A stretch of 7,110 bases of DNA from Clostridia bacterium (GTDB lineage: Bacteria; Bacillota; Clostridia; SK-Y3; JACMMQ01), in assembly GCA_014378955.1 (NCBI GenBank), contig JACMMQ010000286.1:1-7110 (forward strand), read 5' to 3'. A program made the translations under genes and the position numbers. Below the pieces are notes generated by a model. The model worked only from the letters and a program-made list of their open reading frames with translations, had not been told where the DNA came from and made no database searches. Of the stretch, positions 1-7,080 are shown piece after piece. Within the stretch, counting starts at the first letter, position 1. The number at the start of each line of letters is the position of its first letter.

Positions 1-50
1 CCCTGGCAATTTTTTGAAAAAAATTGAGTAAAACTTTAATGTTCCCACAT

Positions 51-57
51 AGGAGAA
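51..57 (+). promoter_or_regulatory. Ribosome binding site that decides the start of the first membrane-protein gene
   Basis: AGGAGAA lies with its AGGAG core 7 bases upstream of a TTG codon at 63. The two earlier in-frame starts, TTG at 24 and ATG at 39, have no purine-rich Shine-Dalgarno sequence at a sensible distance. The site therefore favours initiation at 63, which removes 13 residues from the longest possible reading. This is inferred from spacing and sequence only. Confidence 0.6.
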
Positions 58-62
58 TTATA

Positions 63-674
63 TTGCAACAACCAAAAAGTCATAAAAAATTTCATTTAAG
101 AAATACGAATGGTGGACATAAACGCTTTAACTTCAAATGGCTCATTATCATCGTGATTTGGACGTTTATTTTGTCTGTCACCATGGATTTTTCAACCTCT
201 ATCTTGATGGAGAATGTGCGAGTCAGCCAAGCTTTTTTTGTGCTGATTTTTATTATTCTCATTGGGATTTTTTTTGATATCATTGGCGTAGCGGTCACGG
301 CGGCGAAGGAAGCACCCTTTCATTCGTTGGCTGCAAGAAGGACACGTGGCGCTTTACAAGCGATTGCGATGATTCGCAATGCTGAAAAGGTAGCTAATTT
401 TTGTGCAGACGTCATTGGCGATATTACAGGCATATTAAGTGGTGCGACTGCCGCCGTAATAGCTGCACAAATTGCACTCAATTATCATAGCTTCAGTGAC
501 TTAGTCATGGGGCTTGTCATTACAGGGATGGTTGCATCCTTAACCGTAGGGGGAAAATCACTTGGAAAGACGTATGCCATGGGTAATGCAAACCAGATTG
601 TTTTCCGTGTGGCATTACTCATCACCTGGCTCAAGGAAATATTTTCCTTCCATAAAACAAAAAAAAGAAGGTAA
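63..674 (+). CDS. Small multi-pass membrane protein, possibly CNNM/DUF21-like (CorB/HlyC-type transmembrane domain)
   Basis: This encodes about 203 residues from the TTG at 63, which has a good Shine-Dalgarno site; an in-frame stop at 15-17 limits the reading, and longer starts at 24 or 39 are possible but unsupported. The first 25 residues are very basic (Lys, Arg, His), then hydrophobic stretches fall at about 26-44, 54-81, 116-139, 144-168 and 179-195, and the tail ends in Lys/Arg. Between the second and third stretches is a polar segment (about 80-115) with an EAP motif (E83, P85), small-residue and Arg-rich helices and an N-A-E-K-V stretch. That pattern recalls the CNNM/DUF21 domain of CorB/HlyC-type Mg2+/Co2+ transport proteins, but the CBS and C-terminal domains of full-length members are absent. 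The family link is from memory of pattern, not a search. It ends 5 bases before dxs and is probably co-transcribed with it. Substrate and role are unknown. Confidence 0.8.
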   Translation: MQQPKSHKKFHLRNTNGGHKRFNFKWLIIIVIWTFILSVTMDFSTSILMENVRVSQAFFVLIFIILIGIFFDIIGVAVTAAKEAPFHSLAARRTRGALQAIAMIRNAEKVANFCADVIGDITGILSGATAAVIAAQIALNYHSFSDLVMGLVITGMVASLTVGGKSLGKTYAMGNANQIVFRVALLITWLKEIFSFHKTKKRR

Positions 675-679
675 CCAAA

Positions 680-2572
680 ATGGACGAATTGATCAATGGT
701 GTGCATGCACCAGATGATTTAAAAAAGCTAAACTATATACAATTAGCACAATTAGCACAGGAAATACGAGCCTTTCTGGTCGAGAGTGTATCGCAAACTG
801 GGGGGCATTTGGCATCCAATTTGGGCGTTGTAGAATTAACCATAGCCATGCATTATGTATTGAATTCACCCACAGATAAAATTGTTTGGGATGTTGGACA
901 TCAAGCGTATGTGCATAAAATATTAACCGGTCGAAAAGACCTTTTTCATACGCTTCGTATGTTTAATGGATTGAGTGGCTTTCCAAAATGCTCAGAAAGC
1001 GTGCATGACATTATTGACACAGGACACAGCAGTACCTCTATATCCGTAGCGCTAGGACTTGCAAAGGCACGTGATTTATCAAGACAAGAGCATGCAGTGG
1101 TGGCAGTAATCGGCGATGGCGCAATGACAGGCGGTATGGCTTTTGAAGCACTCAACGATGCAGGGCGTACTGAAAAATCCAATTTTATGATTATTTTGAA
1201 TGATAATGCGATGTCCATCGGGAAAAACGTGGGGGGCATGTCCACTTATTTAGATCATATTCGGACAGGTAATTGGTATTTTTGGGTCAAGCAAACCACC
1301 GATAAGGTGTTGAATAACATTCCGTTCATTGGGCATTGGCTGGCGCTTGCGGCATTTCGCATGAAAAATACCATCAAATATATCATGTTTCCTGAAACGA
1401 TTTTTGATGAATTGGGTGTTCGTTATATGGGGCCTTATGATGGGCATGATATACGCACGTTGGTCAATATTTTTCGCATTGCAAAATCGTTTAAAGGGCC
1501 TGTATTGGTGCATTTGATCACCAAAAAGGGCAAGGGCTATTCATTTGCCGAGCAAGACCCAGATATTTTCCATGGTATTTCGAAATTTGATATTGATACA
1601 GGTGAAACGTGTGCTGTTAAGGGAAGCTGTGACTATTCGGCGGTTTTTGGGCAAACACTTTTAAAATTAGCCAAACAAGATGAAAAAATTATTGCCATAT
1701 CCGCTGCAATGGTGGATGGCACAGGACTTCGCGCATATGCCGAGCAGTTCCCAACACGTTTTTTTGATGTGGGGATTGCAGAGCAGCACGCCGTGACCTT
1801 TTCCGCAGGGTTGGCACAAGGTGGCTTTAAACCCGTTTTTGCGGTGTACTCATCATTTTTACAGCGAGCGTATGACCAAATTATCCATGACGTAGCGCTG
1901 ACCAACGCCAATGTGGTGTTTGCGATTGACCGAGCAGGCATCGTGGGACAGGATGGCGAAACGCACCAAGGGATATTTGATTTGTCCTTTTTAAATCACA
2001 TCCCGAATTTGACCATTATGGCACCAGCGTGTTATACTGAATTAACCAACATGCTTACATACGCATTGACAGAACACAAAGGACCAGTGGCAATTCGCTA
2101 TCCAAGAGGCATTGAGCGTAGGAGCATTCCGTTTGCACAAACCCCCATACGCTTGGGCGAAGGCTACACGGTGACCGAGGGCAGTGATGTGACGCTGATA
2201 GCGATTGGGAGCATGGTGGCATTTGCTTGCACGGCGGCTGAAAACCTTAAAAAACATGGCATTAGTGTTCAAGTTGTCAATGCACGGTTTTTAAAGCCGA
2301 TGGACGAAAAGCTACTTTTAAATGCAATCACAAAAACCAAAACGGTCATTTCAATAGAGGACAATGTCATTGATGGTGGCTTGGCGACCAATGTTGCATC
2401 CCTTATTTTAAAGCATCGACTACAACATATAAAATTCATTGCCAAGGGTTTTCCAACCACATTTATACAGCATGGCAATGTAGACACATTATACAAGCTT
2501 TACCGCCTAGATCCAGAAAGCTTAGCGAGCGACATATTAGAGGAGTTGCAACCGATTGAAAGAAAGAATTGA
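680..2572 (+). CDS. dxs: 1-deoxy-D-xylulose-5-phosphate synthase
   Basis: Cytosolic thiamine-diphosphate enzyme that condenses pyruvate with glyceraldehyde 3-phosphate to 1-deoxyxylulose 5-phosphate, the first step of the MEP isoprenoid pathway; the product also feeds thiamine and pyridoxal synthesis. The protein has 630 residues, normal for the family. Visible signatures are GGHLASNLG with H43 (equivalent to E. coli H49), the ThDP/Mg motif starting GDGAMT at 145 with D146 and NDN at 174-176, the GPYDGHD motif at 251, and catalytic E368 in GIAEQHA. Substrate-binding equivalents are Y390, R396, D425, H429 and R476. Order: N-terminal ThDP domain (to about 300), transketolase pyrimidine domain (about 315-480), transketolase C-terminal domain (about 490-620). 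The ATG has an AAGG-type ribosome site around 666-671, overlapping the end of the membrane-protein gene. The 3' end overlaps tlyA by 17 bases, the classical clostridial arrangement. No key residue is missing. Confidence 0.98.
   Translation: MDELINGVHAPDDLKKLNYIQLAQLAQEIRAFLVESVSQTGGHLASNLGVVELTIAMHYVLNSPTDKIVWDVGHQAYVHKILTGRKDLFHTLRMFNGLSGFPKCSESVHDIIDTGHSSTSISVALGLAKARDLSRQEHAVVAVIGDGAMTGGMAFEALNDAGRTEKSNFMIILNDNAMSIGKNVGGMSTYLDHIRTGNWYFWVKQTTDKVLNNIPFIGHWLALAAFRMKNTIKYIMFPETIFDELGVRYMGPYDGHDIRTLVNIFRIAKSFKGPVLVHLITKKGKGYSFAEQDPDIFHGISKFDIDTGETCAVKGSCDYSAVFGQTLLKLAKQDEKIIAISAAMVDGTGLRAYAEQFPTRFFDVGIAEQHAVTFSAGLAQGGFKPVFAVYSSFLQRAYDQIIHDVALTNANVVFAIDRAGIVGQDGETHQGIFDLSFLNHIPNLTIMAPACYTELTNMLTYALTEHKGPVAIRYPRGIERRSIPFAQTPIRLGEGYTVTEGSDVTLIAIGSMVAFACTAAENLKKHGISVQVVNARFLKPMDEKLLLNAITKTKTVISIEDNVIDGGLATNVASLILKHRLQHIKFIAKGFPTTFIQHGNVDTLYKLYRLDPESLASDILEELQPIERKN
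2539..2545 (+). promoter_or_regulatory. Ribosome binding site for tlyA inside the dxs coding region
   Basis: AGAGGAG sits within the last codons of dxs, 10 bases before the TTG at 2556. It is the only strong Shine-Dalgarno sequence near the tlyA start. It supports the TTG over the later in-frame ATG at 2580, which would cut into the conserved start of the S4 domain. Placement inside dxs suggests the two genes are translationally coupled (inference). Confidence 0.6.
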
Positions 2573-3359
2573 TACATTGATGGTTGATCGAGGTCTAGCA
2601 CCCTCACGTGAAAAAGCAAAAGCGTTGATTATGGCAGGAATCGTGTTTGTCAAACAACAAAAGATTGACAAATGTGGCGAAACCATTGATAACACCTTTG
2701 ATATTGAGGTGCGAGGCAACCCGCTTAAATATGTCAGCCGTGGCGGCTTAAAGCTTGAAAAAGCACTTAAAATATTTCCCATTACGCTTACTGATAAAAT
2801 TGCCATGGACATCGGTGCATCCACAGGCGGCTTTACCGATTGCATGCTCCAAAATGGGGCGCAAAAGGTGTATGCGGTGGACGTAGGGTATGGACAATTG
2901 GCGTGGCAACTTCGACAAGACCCACGTGTGGTGAATATTGAACGCACGAACATTCGCTATTTGTCGCAAGAATTAGTCCCGGATTTGTTGGATTTCGCTT
3001 CAGTGGATGTATCGTTTATTTCACTTAGATTGGTGCTGCCTGCTGCAAAAGCATTTTTAAAGCTATCGGCACAAATGGTGTGCTTAATCAAGCCACAATT
3101 TGAAGCAGGGCGTGAAAAGGTTGGCAAAAAAGGTGTGGTGCGTGACCCGCAAGTGCATTTTGAGGTCATTTCTACTATTGTCAATTTTGTGAAAACACAA
3201 GGCTTTGACATTTTAGGGGTAGATTATTCGCCCATCAAAGGCCCTGAGGGCAATATTGAATACCTCATTTGCTTGCAAAATGGTGAAAAGACGGCATGTG
3301 AGTTTTCAGAACAACAAATAAAAACGTTGGTGCAAGCATCGCACGAGGAGAAATTATGA
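2556..3359 (+). CDS. tlyA: TlyA family rRNA (cytidine-2'-O)-methyltransferase (hemolysin A family)
   Basis: S-adenosylmethionine-dependent methyltransferase of the TlyA family; the characterised mycobacterial enzyme 2'-O-methylates cytidines of 16S and 23S rRNA, and the older name hemolysin comes from spirochaete work. The protein has 267 residues. An S4 RNA-binding domain occupies about 1-60, beginning KERID and containing SREKAKALI, followed by an FtsJ/RrmJ-type Rossmann methyltransferase domain. SAM motif I is GASTGGFTD at 87-95. The tetrad K66, D151, K179, E235 lines up with K69, D154, K182, E238 of M. tuberculosis TlyA, with the same three-residue offset at every position, so activity is likely. 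The TTG start at 2556 is chosen because family similarity begins at the first residues and a Shine-Dalgarno site lies 10 bases upstream. It overlaps dxs by 17 bases and nadK by 4 (ATGA). Whether 16S, 23S or both are methylated cannot be told from sequence. Confidence 0.95.
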   Translation: MKERIDTLMVDRGLAPSREKAKALIMAGIVFVKQQKIDKCGETIDNTFDIEVRGNPLKYVSRGGLKLEKALKIFPITLTDKIAMDIGASTGGFTDCMLQNGAQKVYAVDVGYGQLAWQLRQDPRVVNIERTNIRYLSQELVPDLLDFASVDVSFISLRLVLPAAKAFLKLSAQMVCLIKPQFEAGREKVGKKGVVRDPQVHFEVISTIVNFVKTQGFDILGVDYSPIKGPEGNIEYLICLQNGEKTACEFSEQQIKTLVQASHEEKL

Positions 3360-4204
3360 TTTCTGTTTCGATTATTGCCAATCACAAAAAAGACCATCAA
3401 TATGATACAACTAAGCTTTTAATACAAAAGCTGATGGCACACGGGGTGCAGGTACGCATTGACCAAGAAATTGCGGACAGTATTCGCATGCCACAGCTTG
3501 CGAGCGACAAGCTATTTGACGATTTGACTGCGGTGATTTCGTTGGGTGGCGATGGTACGTTGCTTGGGGTGGCACGTGATGCGGCAGCATTCGGCACACC
3601 TATTTTGGGGGTCAATTTAGGCAATCTAGGGTTTATGACAGAGATTGAAACCACGGAAATCGATGCAGCAATAGAGAAGCTCATTAGCGGCGATTTTACA
3701 CTAGAACCACGTATGATGTTGAAAGCCGAGCTAATCCGTGAGGGCAAATGCATCCAAAGCTATACGGCACTCAATGACATAGGCGTATCTCGTGGGGCGT
3801 TGTCACGCATCGTGAATTTTCGCATTGCAATCGGTGACAAGTTTGTAGATGATTACGCCGCTGATGGCTTGTTGGTGTCTACACCCACAGGCTCAACCGC
3901 TTATTCATTATCTGCAGGCGGGCCGATTGTTGACCCATCCATGCAACTGATTTTAGTGACGCCCATTTGTCCGCATTCGTTGCACGCACGGGCGATGGTA
4001 TTACCACCGCAAGAAGCCATTTCGGTGATTATTGAAGGCAGTTATCACGATGCCATGTTAACGGTGGATGGTCAGCTGGGCTTTCACATTCAAGCAGATG
4101 ATATTGTAAAGGTGCAAAAATCGCCAGAGGTTACCCATTTGGTGCGTATTTATCCATATGATTTTTATACGATTTTGCGTAACAAAATAAAAAGTAAGGG
4201 CTGA
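3356..4204 (+). CDS. nadK: NAD kinase (NAD+ 2'-phosphotransferase)
   Basis: Phosphorylates NAD+ to NADP+ using ATP or polyphosphate in the cytosol; it is the only known route to NADP and so sets the reducing pool used by biosynthesis, including the reductoisomerase step that follows Dxs. The protein has 282 residues, typical of bacterial NadK. Visible family signatures are GGDGT at 64-68 with D66, the GVNLGNLGF stretch at 85-93, ND at 140-141 (the NE/D nucleotide-binding motif), the glycine/threonine-rich TPTGSTAYSLSAGGP region at 176-190, and the PICPHSL segment at 203-209. The ATG overlaps the tlyA stop as ATGA, with GAGGAG at 3345-3350, five bases upstream. This argues for translational coupling. 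Nothing appears truncated or altered. Confidence 0.97.
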   Translation: MISVSIIANHKKDHQYDTTKLLIQKLMAHGVQVRIDQEIADSIRMPQLASDKLFDDLTAVISLGGDGTLLGVARDAAAFGTPILGVNLGNLGFMTEIETTEIDAAIEKLISGDFTLEPRMMLKAELIREGKCIQSYTALNDIGVSRGALSRIVNFRIAIGDKFVDDYAADGLLVSTPTGSTAYSLSAGGPIVDPSMQLILVTPICPHSLHARAMVLPPQEAISVIIEGSYHDAMLTVDGQLGFHIQADDIVKVQKSPEVTHLVRIYPYDFYTILRNKIKSKG

Positions 4205-4209
4205 TAAAC

Positions 4210-4656
4210 ATGAAGCATATGCGGCACGCAAAAATATTAGAATTGATTGAAAAGCACGCCATTGAAACGCAAGAGGAATTGGCGGACAAGCTCAAGGAAT
4301 GTGGCTTTGAAACCACGCAAGCGACCGTTTCACGTGATATCAAGGAACTCAGGCTGATTAAGGTTGGCTTAGCGGACGACCATTACAAATATGCGGTCAA
4401 TGGGGGCAATGAAAAGCCACACGCAGGACGCATGCAAGGTGTATTCACGCAAGGCACAACACACATTGAGCTGGCGATGAATTTGGTAGTCATCAAGACC
4501 CTAACAGGCATGGCTCAAGCGGTTGCGGCAGCGGTTGACGACTTGGGATGGCAAGAAATTGTCGGCACCATTGCAGGGGATGACACCATCATGATTGCGA
4601 CGAAGAGCGAGCAAATTGCACAAGCATTGGCACAAAAGCTACGAAAGTTTTTATAA
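4210..4656 (+). CDS. argR: Arginine repressor (ArgR/AhrC family)
   Basis: Hexameric arginine-sensing transcription factor that represses arginine biosynthesis genes and, in Bacillus, activates catabolic ones when L-arginine is bound. The protein has 148 residues, the usual length. The N-terminal winged helix-turn-helix (about 1-65) contains the recognition-helix signature ATVSRDIKEL at 38-47. The C-terminal oligomerisation and arginine-binding domain (about 80-148) contains the conserved GMAQAVAAAVD stretch from 100 and GTIAGDDT at 119-126, whose paired aspartates (D124, D125) are the arginine contacts in the family. It starts 5 bases after nadK; AAGGG at 4196-4200 is the likely ribosome site. 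In Clostridia argR commonly lies between nadK and recN without arginine genes nearby, so its targets are presumably elsewhere. I see no convincing ARG box in this window to suggest self-regulation. Confidence 0.97.
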   Translation: MKHMRHAKILELIEKHAIETQEELADKLKECGFETTQATVSRDIKELRLIKVGLADDHYKYAVNGGNEKPHAGRMQGVFTQGTTHIELAMNLVVIKTLTGMAQAVAAAVDDLGWQEIVGTIAGDDTIMIATKSEQIAQALAQKLRKFL

Positions 4657-4684
4657 ATTATTGAACATTTTGGGGGAATAACCT

Positions 4685-6376
4685 ATGCTCCAATCCTTAA
4701 CCATTCACAATATAGCCATTATAGAGCAAGCCCAAATTGATTTTAACGAGGGCTTGAATATTTTGACGGGCGAAACGGGCGCAGGAAAATCCATTATCAT
4801 TGATGCAATCAACATGATTTTGGGCGAAAGAACCTCAAAGGAGCTGGTGCGCTCAGGACAGGACAGTGCGTTGGTAGAAGCACTTTTTTATATTGAGGAT
4901 GGCATATTGGATGATTTTTTGCAAGAAAATGGCATGCCACCAATGGATGAAGGGGCACTTTTGATTGTGCGTGAAATGAACGCAAATGGCAAAAGTACCT
5001 CAAGGGTGAACGGCAGAATGGTGACCGCACAAGCGTTAAAAGAGCTGGCGAAAAACATTGTCAACATCCACGGTCAGCACGACAGCCAAGCACTTTTGTC
5101 TGACGAAAAGCACATCGGCTTTTTAGATAGCTTTGGGGGTAAGGTTATTTTAGAGGCAATAGCTGCCTACAGACAAGCCCACCATGCGATAAAAGCTACA
5201 CAAAAAACGCTCAAGAGCATGTTTGGCGATGATACAGAGCGAGAAAAGCGCATAGACCTTTTGCAATACCAATTGGAGGAAATACAAAACGCCGACCTCA
5301 CAATAGGTGAGGACGAGGCATTGATCGAAAAAAGGATGATGCTCCAAAACGGCGAAAAACTGTTACAAGCGACCAGCCAAGCGTATGAATTGTTATTTGA
5401 GGGCAATGAGGGCATGAGTGCGTACAGCATGATTACCCAAGCGGAGCGGCTTATGCACGAGGTAGCACGCTATGACAAACAGCTTGGCACAATCGCCGAG
5501 GGCATCGCAGAAGCTGGGTATATCATTGAGGAAAAGCTACACACTTTACGCAATTATATGGAAAGCTTAGAATTCAACCCCGATATGCTGGATGAAATCG
5601 AGCATCGCTTAGACCTGATTTATAAATTAAAACGAAAATACGGCGCAACGGTGGAAGATATTCTCACGAATGCGGACGATATAGCACAAGAGCTGGATGC
5701 TTTGGTAAACAGTGAGCAAAAAATCCAAGCATTGCAACAGACATTAGCCAAACAACAATTGGATTGCACAAAAAAGGCGGATGCATTGTTTCAAGCAAGA
5801 TTAAATGCCGCTAAACAACTCGAAAAATCAGTACTCAATGAATTGCGTGATTTGGACATGGGCAGTGTTCAGTTTGCGGTCGCCGTTGAACACTCAATTG
5901 AGTTTAAGCAAGATGGTGCTGATAACGTCTCCTTTTTAATATCCACCAATGTGGGCGAGCCAATGAAGCCGATGGCGAAAATCGCTTCAGGTGGCGAGCT
6001 GTCCCGTATTATGCTTGCATTAAAAACCATCTTAGCAGACCATATCGGCACACTGATTTTTGACGAAATTGACACAGGGGTGAGTGGTCGAGCGGCACAA
6101 CGTGTGGGCGAAAAGCTTTCGAAATTGGCATGCAAAAAACAAGTGCTTTGCATCACCCATCTCCCACAAATCGCCGCAATGGCAGACACACATTACTTGA
6201 TTGAAAAAACCGTGGAGCAAGCACATACCAAAACAAAGGTACATGCGCTCGACAGCGAGCGGCGCATCGAAGAGGTGGCACGCATGATTGGTGGCGCACA
6301 AATGACCGCACTCACCCTTTCGCACGCCGAAGAGCTTTTGGCTTTGGCAGATGAGCGAAAAAAAGGCCGTGTATAA
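4685..6376 (+). CDS. recN: DNA repair protein RecN (SMC-like ATPase)
   Basis: SMC-family ATPase recruited early to DNA double-strand breaks, where it acts with RecA in recombinational repair; it binds the nucleoid in the cytosol. The protein has 563 residues, normal for RecN. Walker A is GETGAGKS at 29-36, a Q-containing NIHGQHDSQ motif lies at 127-135, the ABC signature SGGELS is at 435-440, Walker B with the catalytic acid is LIFDE ending at D460-E461, and an H-loop histidine is H492 in THLPQ. Between the two ATPase halves (about 155-385) are charged, heptad-like segments consistent with the short RecN coiled coil, including the conserved LKRKYG at 315-320. The ATG is preceded by GGGGGA at 4672-4677 with 7 bases of spacing. 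The 28-base gap after argR is the longest between genes here, but I see no terminator or clear SOS (LexA) box in it. Confidence 0.98.
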   Translation: MLQSLTIHNIAIIEQAQIDFNEGLNILTGETGAGKSIIIDAINMILGERTSKELVRSGQDSALVEALFYIEDGILDDFLQENGMPPMDEGALLIVREMNANGKSTSRVNGRMVTAQALKELAKNIVNIHGQHDSQALLSDEKHIGFLDSFGGKVILEAIAAYRQAHHAIKATQKTLKSMFGDDTEREKRIDLLQYQLEEIQNADLTIGEDEALIEKRMMLQNGEKLLQATSQAYELLFEGNEGMSAYSMITQAERLMHEVARYDKQLGTIAEGIAEAGYIIEEKLHTLRNYMESLEFNPDMLDEIEHRLDLIYKLKRKYGATVEDILTNADDIAQELDALVNSEQKIQALQQTLAKQQLDCTKKADALFQARLNAAKQLEKSVLNELRDLDMGSVQFAVAVEHSIEFKQDGADNVSFLISTNVGEPMKPMAKIASGGELSRIMLALKTILADHIGTLIFDEIDTGVSGRAAQRVGEKLSKLACKKQVLCITHLPQIAAMADTHYLIEKTVEQAHTKTKVHALDSERRIEEVARMIGGAQMTALTLSHAEELLALADERKKGRV

Positions 6377-6385
6377 GGAGAACAA

Positions 6386-7057
6386 ATGAATAGAATGAAT
6401 ATATTTACAGGCCATTTTGGCAGTGGCAAAACAGAGGTGGCAATCAATTTTGCCTTACAAATGAAAAAACAATATGACCAAGTGGTCATTGTTGATTTAG
6501 ATATCGTGAACCCATATTTTCGCACCAAGGATGCAGTGGAAAGCCTAGAAAATGCTGGCGTGAAGGTTATTGCTTCACAGTATGCGAACACCAACATTGA
6601 CATTCCTGCTGTGCCATCGGAAATACTATCAGTGTTTCATGAGCAGTCGTATGGCGTCGTGATTGACGTTGGCGGTGATGAAAATGGTGCGATGGCGTTA
6701 GGACGATATTTACAATTTTTCAAAAAAGAGCCATATGAATTGTTTTTTGTGTACAATGCCAAGAGGCCGTTCACTGATGGGGTGGACAACACCATTGAAC
6801 TTCTACGAAATATTGAAACCACCTCACGATTGAAGGTCACACAGCTTATTAACAACACGCATTTGGCGCAATATTCAACGGTAGAGCTTTTATTAGAAGC
6901 GCAAGCGATATTAGAAAAAATTAGCGAACAAACAAAGCTCCCCATCGCTTTTTTAGCAGGTAAGAACGAAATTATTTCACAGCTACCAATAGCAATAAAA
7001 CATAAAACATTTTCATTGGATTTGCAATTGCATTTTCCGTGGAAAGACAATGAATAA
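6386..7057 (+). CDS. P-loop ATP-binding protein of unknown function, MinD/Mrp-like (SIMIBI) fold suspected
   Basis: This 223-residue soluble protein has a clear Walker A, GHFGSGKT, at 9-16. It is followed by VDLDIVNPYFR at 36-46, where D37 and D39 sit like the post-P-loop aspartates of MinD/ParA/Mrp-type ATPases, and by VVIDVGGDE at 91-99 with D94 as the probable Walker B acid. The signature lysine of the deviant Walker A (GKGGxGKT) is replaced by H10, so it is not a canonical MinD or ParA. There are no membrane segments, no cysteines for Fe-S binding, and no C-terminal amphipathic membrane-targeting helix that I can recognise. The ATG follows AAGGAG (6375-6380), which overlaps the recN stop. 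The next gene, 23 bases on, seems to begin a ferredoxin oxidoreductase operon, so a role in maturation or regulation of that complex is possible but is only inference from position. Confidence 0.88.
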   Translation: MNRMNIFTGHFGSGKTEVAINFALQMKKQYDQVVIVDLDIVNPYFRTKDAVESLENAGVKVIASQYANTNIDIPAVPSEILSVFHEQSYGVVIDVGGDENGAMALGRYLQFFKKEPYELFFVYNAKRPFTDGVDNTIELLRNIETTSRLKVTQLINNTHLAQYSTVELLLEAQAILEKISEQTKLPIAFLAGKNEIISQLPIAIKHKTFSLDLQLHFPWKDNE

Positions 7058-7080
7058 GGTTAATCAAAGGGGGTAAGGAT

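Noticed and set aside
8..25. AT-only palindrome (AATTTTTT, two bases, AAAAAATT) at the left edge, possibly a terminator of an upstream gene
   Set aside because: The inverted repeat has no G-C pairs and a two-base centre, so it cannot form a stable hairpin; A- and T-runs like this are common in AT-rich leaders.
14..40. Possible promoter: TTGAAA at 14-19 and TTTAAT at 35-40
   Set aside because: The spacing is only 15 bases, the -10 element is a poor match, and the upstream sequence is cut off, so it cannot be told from chance.
24..62. Longer N-terminus for the first membrane protein, from TTG at 24 or ATG at 39
   Set aside because: Neither start has a Shine-Dalgarno site at proper spacing, whereas TTG at 63 does; the extra residues show no recognisable feature. 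The ATG at 39 cannot be fully excluded.
946..1245. Open frames on the minus strand opposite dxs, recN and other genes
   Set aside because: They lie fully opposite genes with unmistakable family motifs, are low-complexity or Ser/Cys-rich in translation, and lack their own ribosome sites; they are shadows of the real coding frames.
4657..4684. ARG box or LexA/SOS box in the argR-recN gap
   Set aside because: The gap holds TTGAACATTTT but no symmetrical ARG box half-sites and no GAAC-N4-GTTC SOS palindrome.
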